From Siphonodentalium dalli (Eukaryota > Mollusca > Scaphopoda > Gadilida > Siphonodentaliidae): DNA of 64,000 nucleotides. Positions within the stretch are counted from its first letter, which is position 1. The number at the start of each line of letters is the position of its first letter. The position numbers were made by a program, and so were the translations under genes. Below the pieces are notes generated by a model that did not search any database, had not been told where the DNA came from, and saw nothing but the letters and a program-made list of their open reading frames with translations. This document shows, piece after piece, positions 34,790 to 47,130 of this stretch. The stretch lies in the NCBI GenBank assembly GCA_032622095.1, contig CP136067.1, positions 44,869,549 through 44,933,548 of the forward strand, in the 5' to 3' direction.

Positions 34790-35095
34790 ATTATCGCCGA
34801 AATACGCACATAATCGACTTATAATGTGAGATAGGTACGTAATGGGATTATTTGATTCTGAAATAGGCAGATAATGGATTCTACCCGTTATTGCGGTTTA
34901 TGGTACGGGCCACTTAAAACACATGTTAAAGAGCGTACACCTGAAAAGTCGTGAGTTGATTTAATTGGGTCATTGTGTGCAAATAATCTGCTTAAAATCG
35001 CCTCATCGTGAGTCCATTATGTGACTTAAGAAATTCTTATTTTCAGCACCTTATCGACTCAAAATGAGGATTATAAGCATGTTATCTACCTAAAA
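34790..35095 (-). repeat. inverted-repeat arm (right)
   Basis: Reverse complement of 29610-29950 with moderate divergence. The two arms enclose about 4.8 kb that includes the PIF1 helicase part of the Helitron. They may be two copies of one unnamed element in opposite orientation or the ends of a single element. Confidence 0.78.
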
Positions 35096-35459
35096 CAAGT
35101 TCTATATATTGTGAACACATAATGTGCCGGCTTTCGGGAGAACAGGCTGGATTTGTAGTGCATCATGGCCGCTCACAAACAATTATTTCTGAGAAGGGCA
35201 TTAACATCAGATAATGAAATGTTCGCATCACAAAGCCACATGGGAGTCCAACATTCATAGTTAACACATCGTGAGTACTGTGTATGTGTCTATTGTATTA
35301 ACACATGATTCAAACTGCTTACATTGAATAAACACACTGAATATGTTAGAATTCAGTAAACACATGGAAGTGATATATTAGGTTTTATTATTATGTACAG
35401 GTCACCATGTTGTCATTGGTTATATATCAGTGTTGAGCGCTTCTGAATCTTGTTGAAAA

Positions 35460-36370
35460 AAATGGAATATGATATTGGTAACTCTCTACATGATTATACT
35501 TGGGTTATTATCAGTGATGGTTGCGATAAGCAGTTTAAATCTAATGCTCCTTTTGCAGAATTTATCTCTTGCATCAAAACAGGTAAATAGAAATTACTTG
35601 GTTCCGAAAACGGGAAAGGTTGCAGCGATAGGCCATCTGCAAAAAATGTTAAGATTTGGGAAACACAGGAAATCAGGTTATCAAAAACAATGCAGAAGAA
35701 ATAGTTTTGTCAAAACACATACTGCTTTGATGAGAGACTAGTCAAGAGATAGTTCATAAGTTTTAAAAAGGGACACGTTGATTGGGACAGGTCATCGACT
35801 GAATTGAAGACAATTCAAGATATAACAAAACCACAAATTTAACAATGTACCCTTACTCCTTCCAAGTTACGTGGACACAATTCAGCTAGAATGCGCCATG
35901 TCCATTTGGTCTGGCCTGATGTGAGTGGGGTGTCCCTTTCATTTTTGTATTTAACCTGGTTTATTTTAGTATGTATATTGATATTCAGAAAAGCACATAG
36001 GCTATTTATTAGAAAAAAATTATATCCATACAATCTTTCACCTCGAGAGGAACTGTCGAGAACCTATATATCTGGTAAAAAAAAATTCTGCAACTGCGTG
36101 AATATCTCTGTATTGTCTAGACCACATATTGGACTGTAAGATAAATAGCCTCCATTATATTTTCCAATACTGGTGGCACATGAAAAGATACCCCCATGTG
36201 ACAGAACATTATGTTCACATCTTAGGCATCAATTTGTCCCAATTAAGAACTCCTGAACAGTTTGCGGGTAGATCCTCTTCTCCTATGCGGAAGTGCTGGG
36301 AGATGTGATTATCGGGGCCATTCGGCTAAATATTGTATACAATCGGGTACGGATGTAACAAGCAAAACTT
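35460..36370 (+). pseudogene. possible transposon coding remnants with a broken zinc knuckle
   Basis: Short frames suggest old coding sequence: HDYTWVIISDGCDKQFKS near 35490, and near 36290-36345 a CX2C-X4-H-X4-C-like pattern (KCW, then CDYRGHSAKYC after a frame change). A CCHC knuckle of this type would fit a retroelement gag-like protein, but the frame is broken and the family is unknown to me. Confidence 0.25.
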
Positions 36371-36415
36371 CTCACAATCGAATAAGTACAAGTAAACAAA
36401 ATTGATATTGGCTAT

Positions 36416-36804
36416 TTAACCCTTTACCCAACACACCGGCCAAATAAAGCTTCAACAGCCTAAAATATCTTCGGTCTGTCTCAATAGAACCATACAAATA
36501 TGGATATCATTGGAACCGGCTCCTTGACCACATTGTGATAGTTACAGTTAGCCCTGTGCCAATGCATTCTCTTATATATGCGAGTCGACCATAGGTCGCC
36601 TCGCATATATAAGAGAATGCATTGGCCTAAAAAAAATCTTTTTTTAACACTTTTTACCATTTTTTCTTACATTCTTTAACAATTTTATAATTTTTAATGT
36701 CTTAAGCCAATGCATTCTCTTATATATGCGAGGCGACCTATGGTCGACTCGCATATATAAGAGAATGCATTGGCACAGGGCCCTTCTGTTGGGTAAAGGG
36801 TTAA
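36416..36804 (-). mobile_element. TTAA MITE, copy 7
   Basis: TTAA at 36416-36419 and 36801-36804. The orientation is that of copy 2, with the 'ggccaaataaagcttcaac' arm first. Both hairpins are complete. It lies immediately before the satellite array that begins near 36865. Confidence 0.88.
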
Positions 36805-36864
36805 TCACAAGTTAGTTAGGCATTGGTAGTGCTCTTTTTCCAGAATTTTAAAGATGTATTCAAC

Positions 36865-39800
36865 GTGCTGTATGGTTTTATCATGGGTGCTGTGGGTGTT
36901 GGGCTGTCTCAATACCCTTAAAACCCACTGAGGAGCCCAAACTTTGTGCAAACCATTTGCATAGATGCATACCTATCCACAAACAACAAAAGTGTTGGAA
37001 GTAGATACATATAATGGGTCATATGGCCCAATTCAAGTTAAATATACCAATTTAACTTGAATTGTCATGGGTGCTGTGGGTGTTGGGCTGTCTCCATACC
37101 CTTAAAACCCACTAAGGAGCCCAAACTTTTGCAAATCTTCTTATACTGATGCAGATATTTCCAAAAACACTAGGAGACCTAGAAGTATATACCTTTACAG
37201 GACCCAATTCCAGTTAAATATACCAATTTAACCATTAAAAAAACCAAATATCCCCCCTGAATAGAGCCCAAAATCCCATTCAGGTGCCCAAATATTTTGT
37301 TCCCATTGCCTCTATATATTCTAGAGTGAAATGTGGAATCATTTACAGAATGGGTATAGTCTGAGAGATGGCTGACTCAGAAATATGTTTTCATAGGCAC
37401 GGGTGCTGTATATGGTTTTATCATGGGTGCTGTGGGTGTTGGGCTGTCTCAATACCCTTAAAACCCACTGAGGAGCCCAAACTTTGTGCAAACCATTTGC
37501 ATAGATGCATACCTATCCACAAACAACAAAAGTGTTGGAAGCAGATACATATAATGGGTCATATGGCCCAATTCAAGTTAAATATACCAATTTAACTGGA
37601 ATTGTCATGGGTGCTGTGGGTGTTGGGCTGTCTCCATACCCTTAAAACCCACTAAGGAGCCCAAACTTTTGCAAATCTTCTTATACTGATGCAGATATTT
37701 CCCAAAACACTAGGAGACCTAGAAGTATATACCTTTACAGGACCCAATTCCAGTTAAATATACCAAATTAACCATTAAAAAAACCAAATACCCCCCCTGC
37801 ATAGAACCCAAAATCCCATTCAGGTGCCCAAATATTTTTTCCCCATTGCCTCTATATATTCTAGAGTGAAATGTGGAATCATTTACAGAATGGGTATAGT
37901 CTGAGAGATGGCTGACTCAGAAATATGTTTTCATAGGCACGGGTGCTGTATGGTTTATCATGGGTGCTGTGGGGGTTGGGCTGTCTCAATACCCTTAAAA
38001 CCCACGGAGGAGCCCAAACTTTGTGCAAACCATTTGCATAGATGCATACCTATCCACAAACAACAAAAGTGTTGGAAGTAGATACATATAATGGGTCATA
38101 TGGCCCAATTCAAGTTAAATATACCAATTTAACTTGAATTGTCATGGGTGCTGTGGGTGTTGGGCTGTCTCCATACCCTTAAAACCCACTAAGGAGCCCA
38201 AACTTTTGCAAATCTTCTTATACTGATGAAGATATTTCCAAAAACACTAGGAGACCTAGAAGTATATACCTTTTCAGGACCCAATTCCAGTTAAATATAC
38301 AAATTTAACCATTAAAAAAACCAAATATCCCCTGACTAGAGCCCAAAATGCCATTCAGGTGCCCAAATATTTTTTTCCCATTGCCTCTATATATTCTAGA
38401 TTGAAATGTGGAATCATTTACAGAATGAGTATAGTCTGAGAGATGGCTGACTCAGAAATATGTTTTCATAGGCACGGGTGCTGTATGGTTTTATCATGGG
38501 TGCTGTGGGTGTTGGGCTGTCTCAATACCCTTAAAACCCACTGAGGAGCCCAAACTTTGTGCAAACCATTTGCATAGATGCATACCTATCCACAAACAAC
38601 AAAAGTGTTGGAAGTAGATACATTAATGGGTCATATGGCCCAATTCAAGTTAAATATACCAATTTAACTTGAATTGTCATGGGTGCTGTGGGTGTTGGGC
38701 TGTCTCCATACCCTTAAAACCCACTAAGGAGCCAAAACTTTTGCAAATCTTCTTATACTGATGCAGATATTTCCAAAAACACTAGGAGACCTAGAAGTAT
38801 ATACCTTTACAGGACCCAATTCCAGTTAAATATACCAATTTAACCATTAAAAAAACCAAATATCCCCCCTGAATAGAGCCCAAAATCCCATTCAGGTGCC
38901 CAAATATTTTGTTCCCATTGCCTCTATATATTCTAGAGTGAAATGTGGAATCATTTACAGAATGGGTATAGTCTGAGAGATGGCTGACTCAGAAATATGT
39001 TTTCATAGGCACGGGTGCTGTATATGGTTTTATCATGGGTGCTGTGGGTGTTGGGCTGTCTCAATACCCTTAAAACCCACTGAGGAGCCCAAACTTTGTG
39101 CAAACCATTTGCATAGATGCATACCTATCCACAAACAACAAAAGTGTTGGAAGTAGATACATATAATGGGTCATATGGCCCAATTCAAGTTAAATATACC
39201 AATTTAACTTGAATTGTCATGGGTGCTGTGGGTGTTGGGCTGTCTCCATACCCTTAAAACCCACTAAGGAGCCCAAACTTTTGCAAATCTTCTTATACTG
39301 ATGAAGATATTTCCAAAAACACTAGGAGACCTAGAAGTATATACCTTTTCAGGACCCAATTCCAGTTAAATATACAAATTTAACCATTAAAAAAACCAAA
39401 TATCCCCTGACTAGAGCCCAAAATGTCATTCAGGTGCCCAAATATTTTTTTCCCATTGCCTCTATATATTCTAGATTGAAATGTGGAATCATTTACAGAA
39501 TGAGTATAGTCTGAGAGATGGCTGACTCAGAAATATGTTTTCATAGGCACGGGTGCTGTATGGTTTTATCATGGGTGCTGTGGGTGTTGGGCTGTCTCAA
39601 TACCCTTAAAACCCACTGAGGAGCCCAAACTTTGTGCAAACCATTTGCATAGATGAATACCTATCCACAAACAACAAAAGTGTTGGAAGTAGATACATAT
39701 AATGGGTCATATGGCCCAATTCAAGTTAAATATACCAATTTAACTTGAATTGTCATGGGTGCTGTGGGTGTTGGGCTGTCTCCATACCCTTAAAACCCAC

Positions 39801-42800
39801 TAAGGAGCCCAAACTTTTGCAAATCTTCTTATACTGATGCAGATATTTCCAAATACACTAGGAGACCTAGAAGTATATACCTTTACAGGACCCAATTCCA
39901 GTTAAATATACCAATTTAACCATTAAAAAAACCAAATATCCCCCCTGAATAGAGCCCAAAATCCCATTCAGGTGCCCAACTATTTTGTTCCCATTACCTC
40001 TATATATTCTAGAGTGAAATGTGGAATCATTTACAGAATGGGTATAGTCTGAGAGATGGCTGACTCAGAAATATGTTTTCATAGGCACGGGTGCTGTATA
40101 TGGTTTTATCATGGGTGCTGTGGGTGTTGGGCTGTCTCAATACCCTTAAAACCCACTGAGGAGCCCAAACTGTGTGCAAACCATTTGCATAGATGCATAA
40201 CTATCCACAAACAACAAAAGTGTTGGAAGTAGATACATATAATGGGTCATATGGCCCAATTCAAGTTAAATATACCAATTTAACCATTAAAAAAACCAAA
40301 TATCCCTCCTGACTAGAGCCCAAAATCCCATTCAGGTGCCCAAATATTTTTTTCCCATTGCCTCTATATATTCTAAAGTGAAATGTTTAATCATTTACAG
40401 AATGGGTATAGTCTGAGAGATGGCACGGGTGCTGTATGGTTTTATCATGGGTGCTGTATTAATACCCACCGAGGAGCCCAAACTTTGTGCAAACTATTTG
40501 CATAGATGCATACCTATCCACAAACAACAAAAGTGTTGGAAGTAGATACATATAATGGGTCATATGGCCCAATTCAAGTTAAATATACCAATTTAACTTG
40601 AATTGTCATGGGTGCTGTGGGTGTTGGGCTGTCTCCATACCCTTAAAACCCACTAAGGAGCCCAAACTTTTGCAAATCTTCTTATACTGATGCAGATATT
40701 TCCAAAAACACTAGGAGACCTAGAAGTATATACCTTTACAGGACCCAATTCCAGTTAAATATACCAATTTAACCATTAAAAAAAACAAATATCCCCCCTG
40801 AATAGAGCCCAAAATCCCATTCAGGTGCCCAAATATTTTGTTCCCATTGCCTCTATATATTCTAGAGTGAAATGTGGAATCATTTACAGAATGGGTATAG
40901 TCTGAGAGATGGCTGACTCAGAAATATGTTTTCATAGGCACGGGTGCTGTATATGGTTTTATCATGGGTGCTGTGGGTGTTGGGCTGTCTCAATACCCTT
41001 AAAACCCACTGAGGAGCCCAAACTTTGTGCAAACCATTTGCATAGATGCATACCTATCCACAAACAACAAAAGTGTTGGAAGCAGATACATATAATGGGT
41101 CATATGGCCCAATTCAAGTTAAATATACCAATTTAACTGGAATTGTCATGGGTGCTGTGGGTGTTGGGCTGTCTCCATACCCTTAAAACCCACTAAGGAG
41201 CCCAAACTTTTGCAAATCTTCTTATACTGATGCAGATATTTCCCAAAACACTAGGAGACCTAGAAGAATATACCTTTACAGGACCCAATTCCAGTTAAAT
41301 ATACCAAATTAACCATTAAAAAAACCAAATACCCCCCCTGAATAGAGCCCAAAATCCCATTCAGGTGCCCAAATATTTTTTCCCCATTGCCTCTATATAT
41401 TCTAGAGTGAAATGTGGAATCATTTACAGAATGGGTATAGTCTGAGAGATGGCTGACTCAGAAATATGTTTTCATAGGCACGGGTGCTGTATGGTTTATC
41501 ATGGGTGCTGTGGGGGTTGGGCTGTCTCAATACCCTTAAAACCCACGGAGGAGCCCAAACTTTGTGCAAACCATTTGCATAGATGCATACCTATCCACAA
41601 ACAACAAAAGTGTTGGAAGTAGATACATATAATGGGTCATATGGCCCAATTCAAGTTAAATATACCAATTTAACTTGAATTGTCATGGGTGCTGTGGGTG
41701 TTGGGCTGTCTCCATACCCTTAAAACCCACTAAGGAGCCCAAACTTTTGCAAATCTTCTTATACTGATGAAGATATTTCCAAAAACACTAGGAGACCTAG
41801 AAGTATATACCTTTTCAGGACCCAATTCCAGTTAAATATACAAATTTAACCATTAAAAAAACCAAATATCCCCTGACTAGAGCCCAAAATGCCATTCAGG
41901 TGCCCAAATATTTTTTTCCCATTGCCTCTATATATTCTAGATTGAAATGTGGAATCATTTACAGAATGAGTATAGTCTGAGAGATGGCTGACTCAGAAAT
42001 ATGTTTTCATAGGCACGGGTGCTGTATGGTTTTATCATGGGTGCTGTGGGTGTTGGGCTGTCTCAATACCCTTAAAACCCACTGAGGAGCCCAAACTTTG
42101 TGCAAACCATTTGCATAGATGCATACCTATCCACAAACAACAAAAGTGTTGGAAGTAGATACATATAATGGGTCATATGGCCCAATTCAAGTTAAATATA
42201 CCAATTTAACTTGAATTGTCATGGGTGCTGTGGGTGTTGGGCTGTCTCCATACCCTTAAAACCCACTAAGGAGCCCAAACTTTTGCAAATCTTCTTATAC
42301 TGATGCAGATATTTCCAAAAACACTAGGAGACCTAGAAGTATATACCTTTACAGGACCCAATTCCAGTTAAATATACCAATTTAACCATTAAAAAAACAA
42401 AATATCCCCCCTGAATAGAGCCCAAAATCCCATTCAGGTGCCCAAATATTTTGTTCCCATTGCCTCTATATATTCTAGAGTGAAATGTGGAATCATTTAC
42501 AGAATGGGTATAGTCTGAGAGATGGCTGACTCAGAAATATGTTTTCATAGGCACGGGTGCTGTATATGGTTTTATCATGGGTGCTGTGGGTGTTGGGCTG
42601 TCTCAATACCCTTAAAACCCACTGAGGAGCCCAAACTGTGTGCAAACCATTTGCATAGATGCATAACTATCCACAAACAACAAAAGTGTTGGAAGTAGAT
42701 ACATATAATGGGTCATATGGCCCAATTCAAGTTAAATATACCAATTTAACCATTAAAAAAACCAAATATCCTCCTGACTAGAGCCCAAAATCCCATTCAG

Positions 42801-43014
42801 GTGCCCAAATATTTTTTTCCCATTGCCTCTATATATTCTAAAGTGAAATGTTTAATCATTTACAGAATGGGTATAGTCTGAGAGATGGCACGGGTGCTGT
42901 ATGGTTTTATCATGGGTGCTGTATTAATACCCACCGAGGAGCCCAAACTTTGTGCAAACTATTTGCATAGATGCATACCTATCCACAAACAACAAAAGTG
43001 CTGGAAGTAGATAC
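36865..43014 (+). repeat. satellite array, ~537-bp unit, about 11-12 units
   Basis: 'gggctgtctcaataccctta' marks unit starts at about 36901, 37441, 37978, 38514, 39053, 39589, 40129, 40982, 41519, 42055 and 42595, so spacings are 540, 537, 536, 539, 536, 540, then 853, 537, 536, 540. The 853-bp interval contains a shortened unit (about 324 bp) and a unit with a deleted start. Each unit has two related halves beginning 'catgggtgctgtgggtgttg', about 180 and 356 bp. The pattern at 40980-43014 repeats quirks seen earlier, which indicates a higher-order structure. Open frames (for example 37368-37595 and 40909-41136) are identical by-products of the repeat. Confidence 0.95.
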
Positions 43015-43508
43015 CTAACAGTGATGGAATAGGTTATGTACAGTGCCCAAATTTATGGGAGGGCAAATTCACATTTAATAATGAATTGCGCTTAAGCGCA
43101 AATTGATTGCGCTTGCGCTTAAGCGCAAATACCACATATTGTGCTTAAGTGCAAATAGGGCATTTACGCTTAAGCGCAATTAATTGCGCTTAAGCGTAAT
43201 TGTGACTACTATCTAACCTACCATAAACTATTAGCATGACCTGGTGTATCACCTAGCAACACAAGATGAGCATTGGGCTAATTTTTACCTGTACTCAACA
43301 GTCAAACTGTGAGTATGTGTTCAACAAGGAAAATCCCCTAATTACATATTATCAGCATCCCTCTATCCAAAGAATTGATGTCGCCTTCCCGGAACTCTAG
43401 TAATGTTTTGTTTGATGTTTTTAATGTATTTTTGCACAGATTTTAGCCTTTACTATGGTAATATCCTATACATGCATGCGGTGTCACTGCATGAGGGCTT
43501 TCTTACCT

Positions 43509-43726
43509 CATACAGTAATGCTCTATTTAATCGACTTCTTAACCACAGCAGAATTATGGGTAACTTTTCAGGATTTAGTCGGAAATATGGCTTGTTGCCA
43601 TTCATCGAAAAGCTCTCGAGAGCTTTCCGATGAATGGCAACAAGCCATATTTCCGACTAAATCCTGAAAAGTTATCCATAATTCTGCTGTGGTTAAGGAG
43701 TCGATTAATTAGAGCATTACTGTATG
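43509..43726. repeat. 218-bp near-perfect palindrome without spacer
   Basis: The two ~109-base arms meet at CTC|GAG (43615-43620) with no loop. Left arm landmarks 'gctctatttaatcgacttct', 'cacagcagaattatgggtaa' and 'cttgttgccattcatcg' reappear inverted on the right with very few differences. The outer part resembles the ends of the element at 47131-47817 ('atgctctaattaatcg', 'ccttaac'), so it may derive from that family. Such DNA can extrude a cruciform and is hard to clone and assemble. Confidence 0.92.
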
Positions 43727-43984
43727 GTTTACTTATTGACTTAAATCAGGGGGAAAAAACCCTATTTTCATATTATCAGCATCCCTGTCCAAAAAAATGG
43801 TGTGTAATTACTGGAGCTTTGGTGTCTCAGTCCTGAAGCTCTAGTTTTTCTTATTAAATCAGCAGCTCTTGCACAAATCTATAGCATTTCCATGATCATA
43901 TAGTGTGAATGTGGTGTCAACGAGGGCTTGCTTCCCTCATATGGTGTGCCTGTATACTCGAAAATTGAAGAAAATCAATGTCGC

Positions 43985-44105
43985 CCCGACTAATACAGAA
44001 AGTAATGCTATTGCAAGTAGCCCCAACTAATATATACCGAAGATAATATAATGCTATCACGAATCGCTCCAACTAAAACAGAAGGTGATACTATTGCGAG
44101 TCAGC
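43985..44105 (+). repeat. three-unit short tandem repeat (~50-60 bp)
   Basis: Units share 'ccaactaa', 'acagaaggtaatgctattgc'-like sequence and 'gcgagtcg', diverged from each other. Interior of the TIR element at 43056-44312. Confidence 0.6.
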
Positions 44106-44339
44106 CATTTTGATAAAGAAGTTGGGCTAGCTCCCTACCCATCCAAACCAATGAAACCAAGAAGTGACATGTCAATAGGAGTTAATGCTAAGTTATGGAG
44201 AAACCTATTTATTCACCAGGGGTGTTTTGTTACATATAACCATGAATTGCGCTTAAGCGTAATTATTTGCGCTTAAGCGCAATTAATTATTAAATGTGAA
44301 TTTGGCCTCCCATACAAATTGGAGTTAAATGAATGATAC

Positions 44340-44721
44340 TAATTTTAATATTTAAAAAAAAACATATAGTTGCCTTAGGCTACACTGAGCCCAAAATCTC
44401 TTCTAATGAGTTATATGTGCCCAAGTCATAAGTATAGGTCCCAAGTGAACCAGTTTTCAACATATGTAATATATCACACATATAAAACCCCCCTGCCTAC
44501 TGTGACTATAAACATGGCCTAAACGAAGATATATATCTGGTAATTGTTTGTATTATTTTGATTGCAACTGTACTACTCATAGGCGTTATCATTGCATTCG
44601 TAGTAAAATATCATGTCAGGTCTCATATTGCGCATGTGCTAGCGGATGTTTACATTGTGTGTTTATATTATTTGTTATGGGTGGGTGGTTGGTCTCCCGT
44701 CTGGAGCATTCCCTATTAGAC
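44340..44721. other. unassigned sequence
   Basis: No repeat partner or coding signal recognised between the TIR element and the 44722-44908 repeat. Confidence 0.35.
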
Positions 44722-44908
44722 TTTTTATGCTTTTGTTTACATAACAATGGTCAAACGTTTGACAATAACATACTGTTTATGCGATATTTCTTATTTGTAT
44801 ACGGACAAAGTCTGTCTACATTTTGATGTTCTTTCTGTTTGTGGCGGTTTTTGACGGGTGGAAATATATTCACAGGATACCCACCGCCAAGGCCAACCGT
44901 ACCTTTAA
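44722..44908 (-). repeat. dispersed repeat, inverted copy of 9225-9425
   Basis: Reverse complement of the repeat at 9225-9425, with small differences. The shared block includes the closing 'acccaccgccaaggccaacc'. No ORF or transposon termini recognised. Confidence 0.75.
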
Positions 44909-45719
44909 AGAAAATATGAAGAACCAAATTGACAAAATACTCACGATTGGTCTGTGCATGAAGCAATGTGCGAATCTTACCTATGGTGTAGGTAATTGGT
45001 CACATAGCGACGATAGCGTGCAAACAATACATATGCATCAAATACCATATAGTTATATGTTTATGATTTTGTGCAAGCTGTTTAAGCAATGTCATCACAT
45101 TGAGAAATGAGGAATACTCTTTACAACAGGTTGAAAATGATGCTTTCATATGACACATTCGCAAAAACAGAGTGATCAAAGTTACCACAAACGTCGGGGT
45201 AACTTTGAACACCAGTTTTTTTAAATATCCATGTGTCATCAATGTGGGTACACATTAAAAAAGACCTTTGTTTTGCGAGAAATACTTCTTCCCATGTTTT
45301 TGGAAGCATTCAGATCTTACATAATATTAGCTTTTTGAAAATATCGACAGAGAAACACAAAAAGTTTTCAAAGTTACCCCGGTTTACGGTACTGATATTT
45401 ATGTAGATATGACTCGTAAATTTGTTTTCACTTGATTGCAGACTGGAAACAGGTAGACTCTGCAAGTGGACATATGTATGATATATAAACCGTTCTTGAA
45501 ACGTTTTTGCCGAATAAAATAAGTCCATTATAAAAGGTCGCCGACCACGTGTCCCCCGAAAAGGTGGCTTGTTAGTAAGGATAGCTTTTTTAACAATATC
45601 AAAATTCATCGGACCGTGACCAAATTCAAACTTGGCATTTGTCTTCTGAAATTTGAACCACATACATAATGTCAAGAGATATTCAGTTCAATTAAAAAAA
45701 AAAAGGAACTGAAAGTAAA
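44909..45719. other. unassigned sequence
   Basis: A 121-codon minus-strand frame (45675-45310) lies here. Its first part (WFKFQKTNAKFEFGHG) looks like read-through of the dispersed 'ttcaaacttg' repeat rather than a gene. Nothing else recognised. Confidence 0.35.
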
Positions 45720-46220
45720 GTTATCGTCCGGAAACCAAAATAATCGTCAAATTCTAAGTCAAGGTGCATAACTCCGCGGCAAAATGGGCGGACCGACACC
45801 GTATTCAAACTCGACCTGTATTTGGATCTGATAACCTCATATACCAAATTTGGTTCAGATCCGACCACACAAACTCAAGTTATCATCCGGAAACCAAATT
45901 TACGACAAAGTTCTAAGTTGAAAATGGGTCATAACTCCGACAAAAATGGGCGGACCGAACCCATATTCGAACTTGATCTGTGTTTTGAGCTGATCAACTC
46001 ATATATAAAATTTGGTTTCGATCCGATAGCCCAAAATAACGTTCTCATCCGGAAACTTTCCGGACAAATTCTAAGTCGAGAAGGGGCCATAACTCCGGCA
46101 AAAATAGGCGGACCCAACCCATATTAGAACTTGACCTGTGTTTTGAGCTGATTAACTCACATACCAAATGTTTTCGATCTGCTAGCCCAAAATAACGTTC
46201 TCATCCGGAAACTTTCCGAG
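45720..46220 (+). repeat. three-unit array of the 'ggnncataactccg' repeat
   Basis: Units near 45762, 45927 and 46085 carry 'cataactccg', 'aaaaatgggcggaccgaac', 'gaacttgatctgtgttttg' and 'tctcatccggaaac' in order. Same family as 8150-9215 but a different variant ('ggaccgaac'). Confidence 0.78.
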
Positions 46221-46224
46221 CTCC

Positions 46225-46740
46225 GGCTATTTTAAAAGCCCCACCCCTAAATTGTTTTCGGGATATGTCCTGTTTCCAGTCTGAAATGTAGTAAAAACAA
46301 ACTTACACGTCATAGTTTCACCAGTGACAGTTAAAGCCACATGGCGCTTTGCGCTCCAATATACACATAACATTATTCGCTTTTGAATTTTTCTCAGTAC
46401 TATGATCGAAATAGGTCGATACATATCTGAACTACCTTTCTACGAGCATTATGTAACCCCCAAAAAAAGACACATTGAAGTAATGCAAAATGCAACTGTG
46501 ATACGGTGTTTGGGTCCCAAACACAAAACAGCCATTTGCACGTCATGGGACAGTAAAGAGCGTTCCGTGGTAGTCCATTCCTTATATGTTAGCAATAAAG
46601 AGCGTTTATCTGACTTCTGGCGAAAATTGGCTGTGACTTTGTCAAGTGTTTTTCAGAGCATATGAAGCAGGCATATAAATAGTTCGTTTATTTATCGACC
46701 TATCGTATCCGTCGCTCCATATTACGTAGAGAAAAATTTG
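46225..46740 (+). repeat. dispersed repeat shared with 25482-25745 and 63560-63770
   Basis: 46205-46340 ('aaaagccccacccctaaa', 'gtagtaaaaacaaacttaca') matches 63560-63710. 46320-46625 ('ctcagtactatgatcgaaat', 'acctttctacgagcattatg') matches 25482-25745 and, inverted, 24024-24305. The family seems to be a composite about 500 bp long. Confidence 0.75.
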
Positions 46741-47130
46741 GAGGTTCGAATGAGCCATGTCCGTTTAATAAATTGTTCAGTTGTGTAGAATTTTGTTCAG
46801 TTCAATTGGGAAAAGTAGATACCGTAGTGGGGTAAATTGGGAATTTTCAAATTGAAATAATGACACTATAAAATGAATTTAAAAAATAAGATGTTTAAAA
46901 CTTATTGAACTAATGAATAAAACAAGTGTTTTTACCATTTCATATTAAGTCTGTGTATCAGTACCTCTATAAATCTGATACATGACATGTATATACCACT
47001 ATACCCGCTCATACTAAGTCAATAAATCTGATACAGACTTTATTCTAGTTGTAGAAAGTATTATATACAAGTCAAATTATAGTCAGGACTATTATATATG
47101 ATTGATCTTGGTGTAAATTAATAGTACATA
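46741..47130. other. unassigned sequence
   Basis: AT-rich. 'tctgatacatgacatg' and 'tctgatacagacttta' are weakly repeated near 46975 and 47030. No gene. Confidence 0.35.

Larger units (their letters stand above)
43056..44312. mobile_element. 1.26-kb TIR element with GCGCTTAAGCGC subterminal clusters
   Basis: Ends TGGGAGGGCAAATTCACATT and AATGTGAATTTGGCCTCCCA are inverted, flanked by TA on each side (43054-43055 and 44313-44314). Next to both ends are clusters of the palindrome TTGCGCTTAAGCGCAA (43081-43200 and 44243-44283). The termini resemble those of the 220-bp element at 27719-27938. The interior has a 218-bp palindrome (43509-43726), direct repeats ('attatcagcatccct' near 43350 and 43775) and short frames but no transposase. 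Confidence 0.85.

Noticed and set aside
35469-35741. 90-codon frame with a hydrophobic start that could be a signal peptide
   Set aside because: The neighbouring frame gives a more protein-like reading and the region looks like decayed transposon sequence.
37368-37595. 75-codon frame repeated exactly at 40909-41136
   Set aside because: Both lie at the same place in two satellite units; the identity reflects duplication of the array, and other units have the frame broken.
45310-45675. 121-codon minus-strand frame
   Set aside because: It starts in the dispersed 'ttcaaacttg' repeat; the rest has no domain or splice signals.
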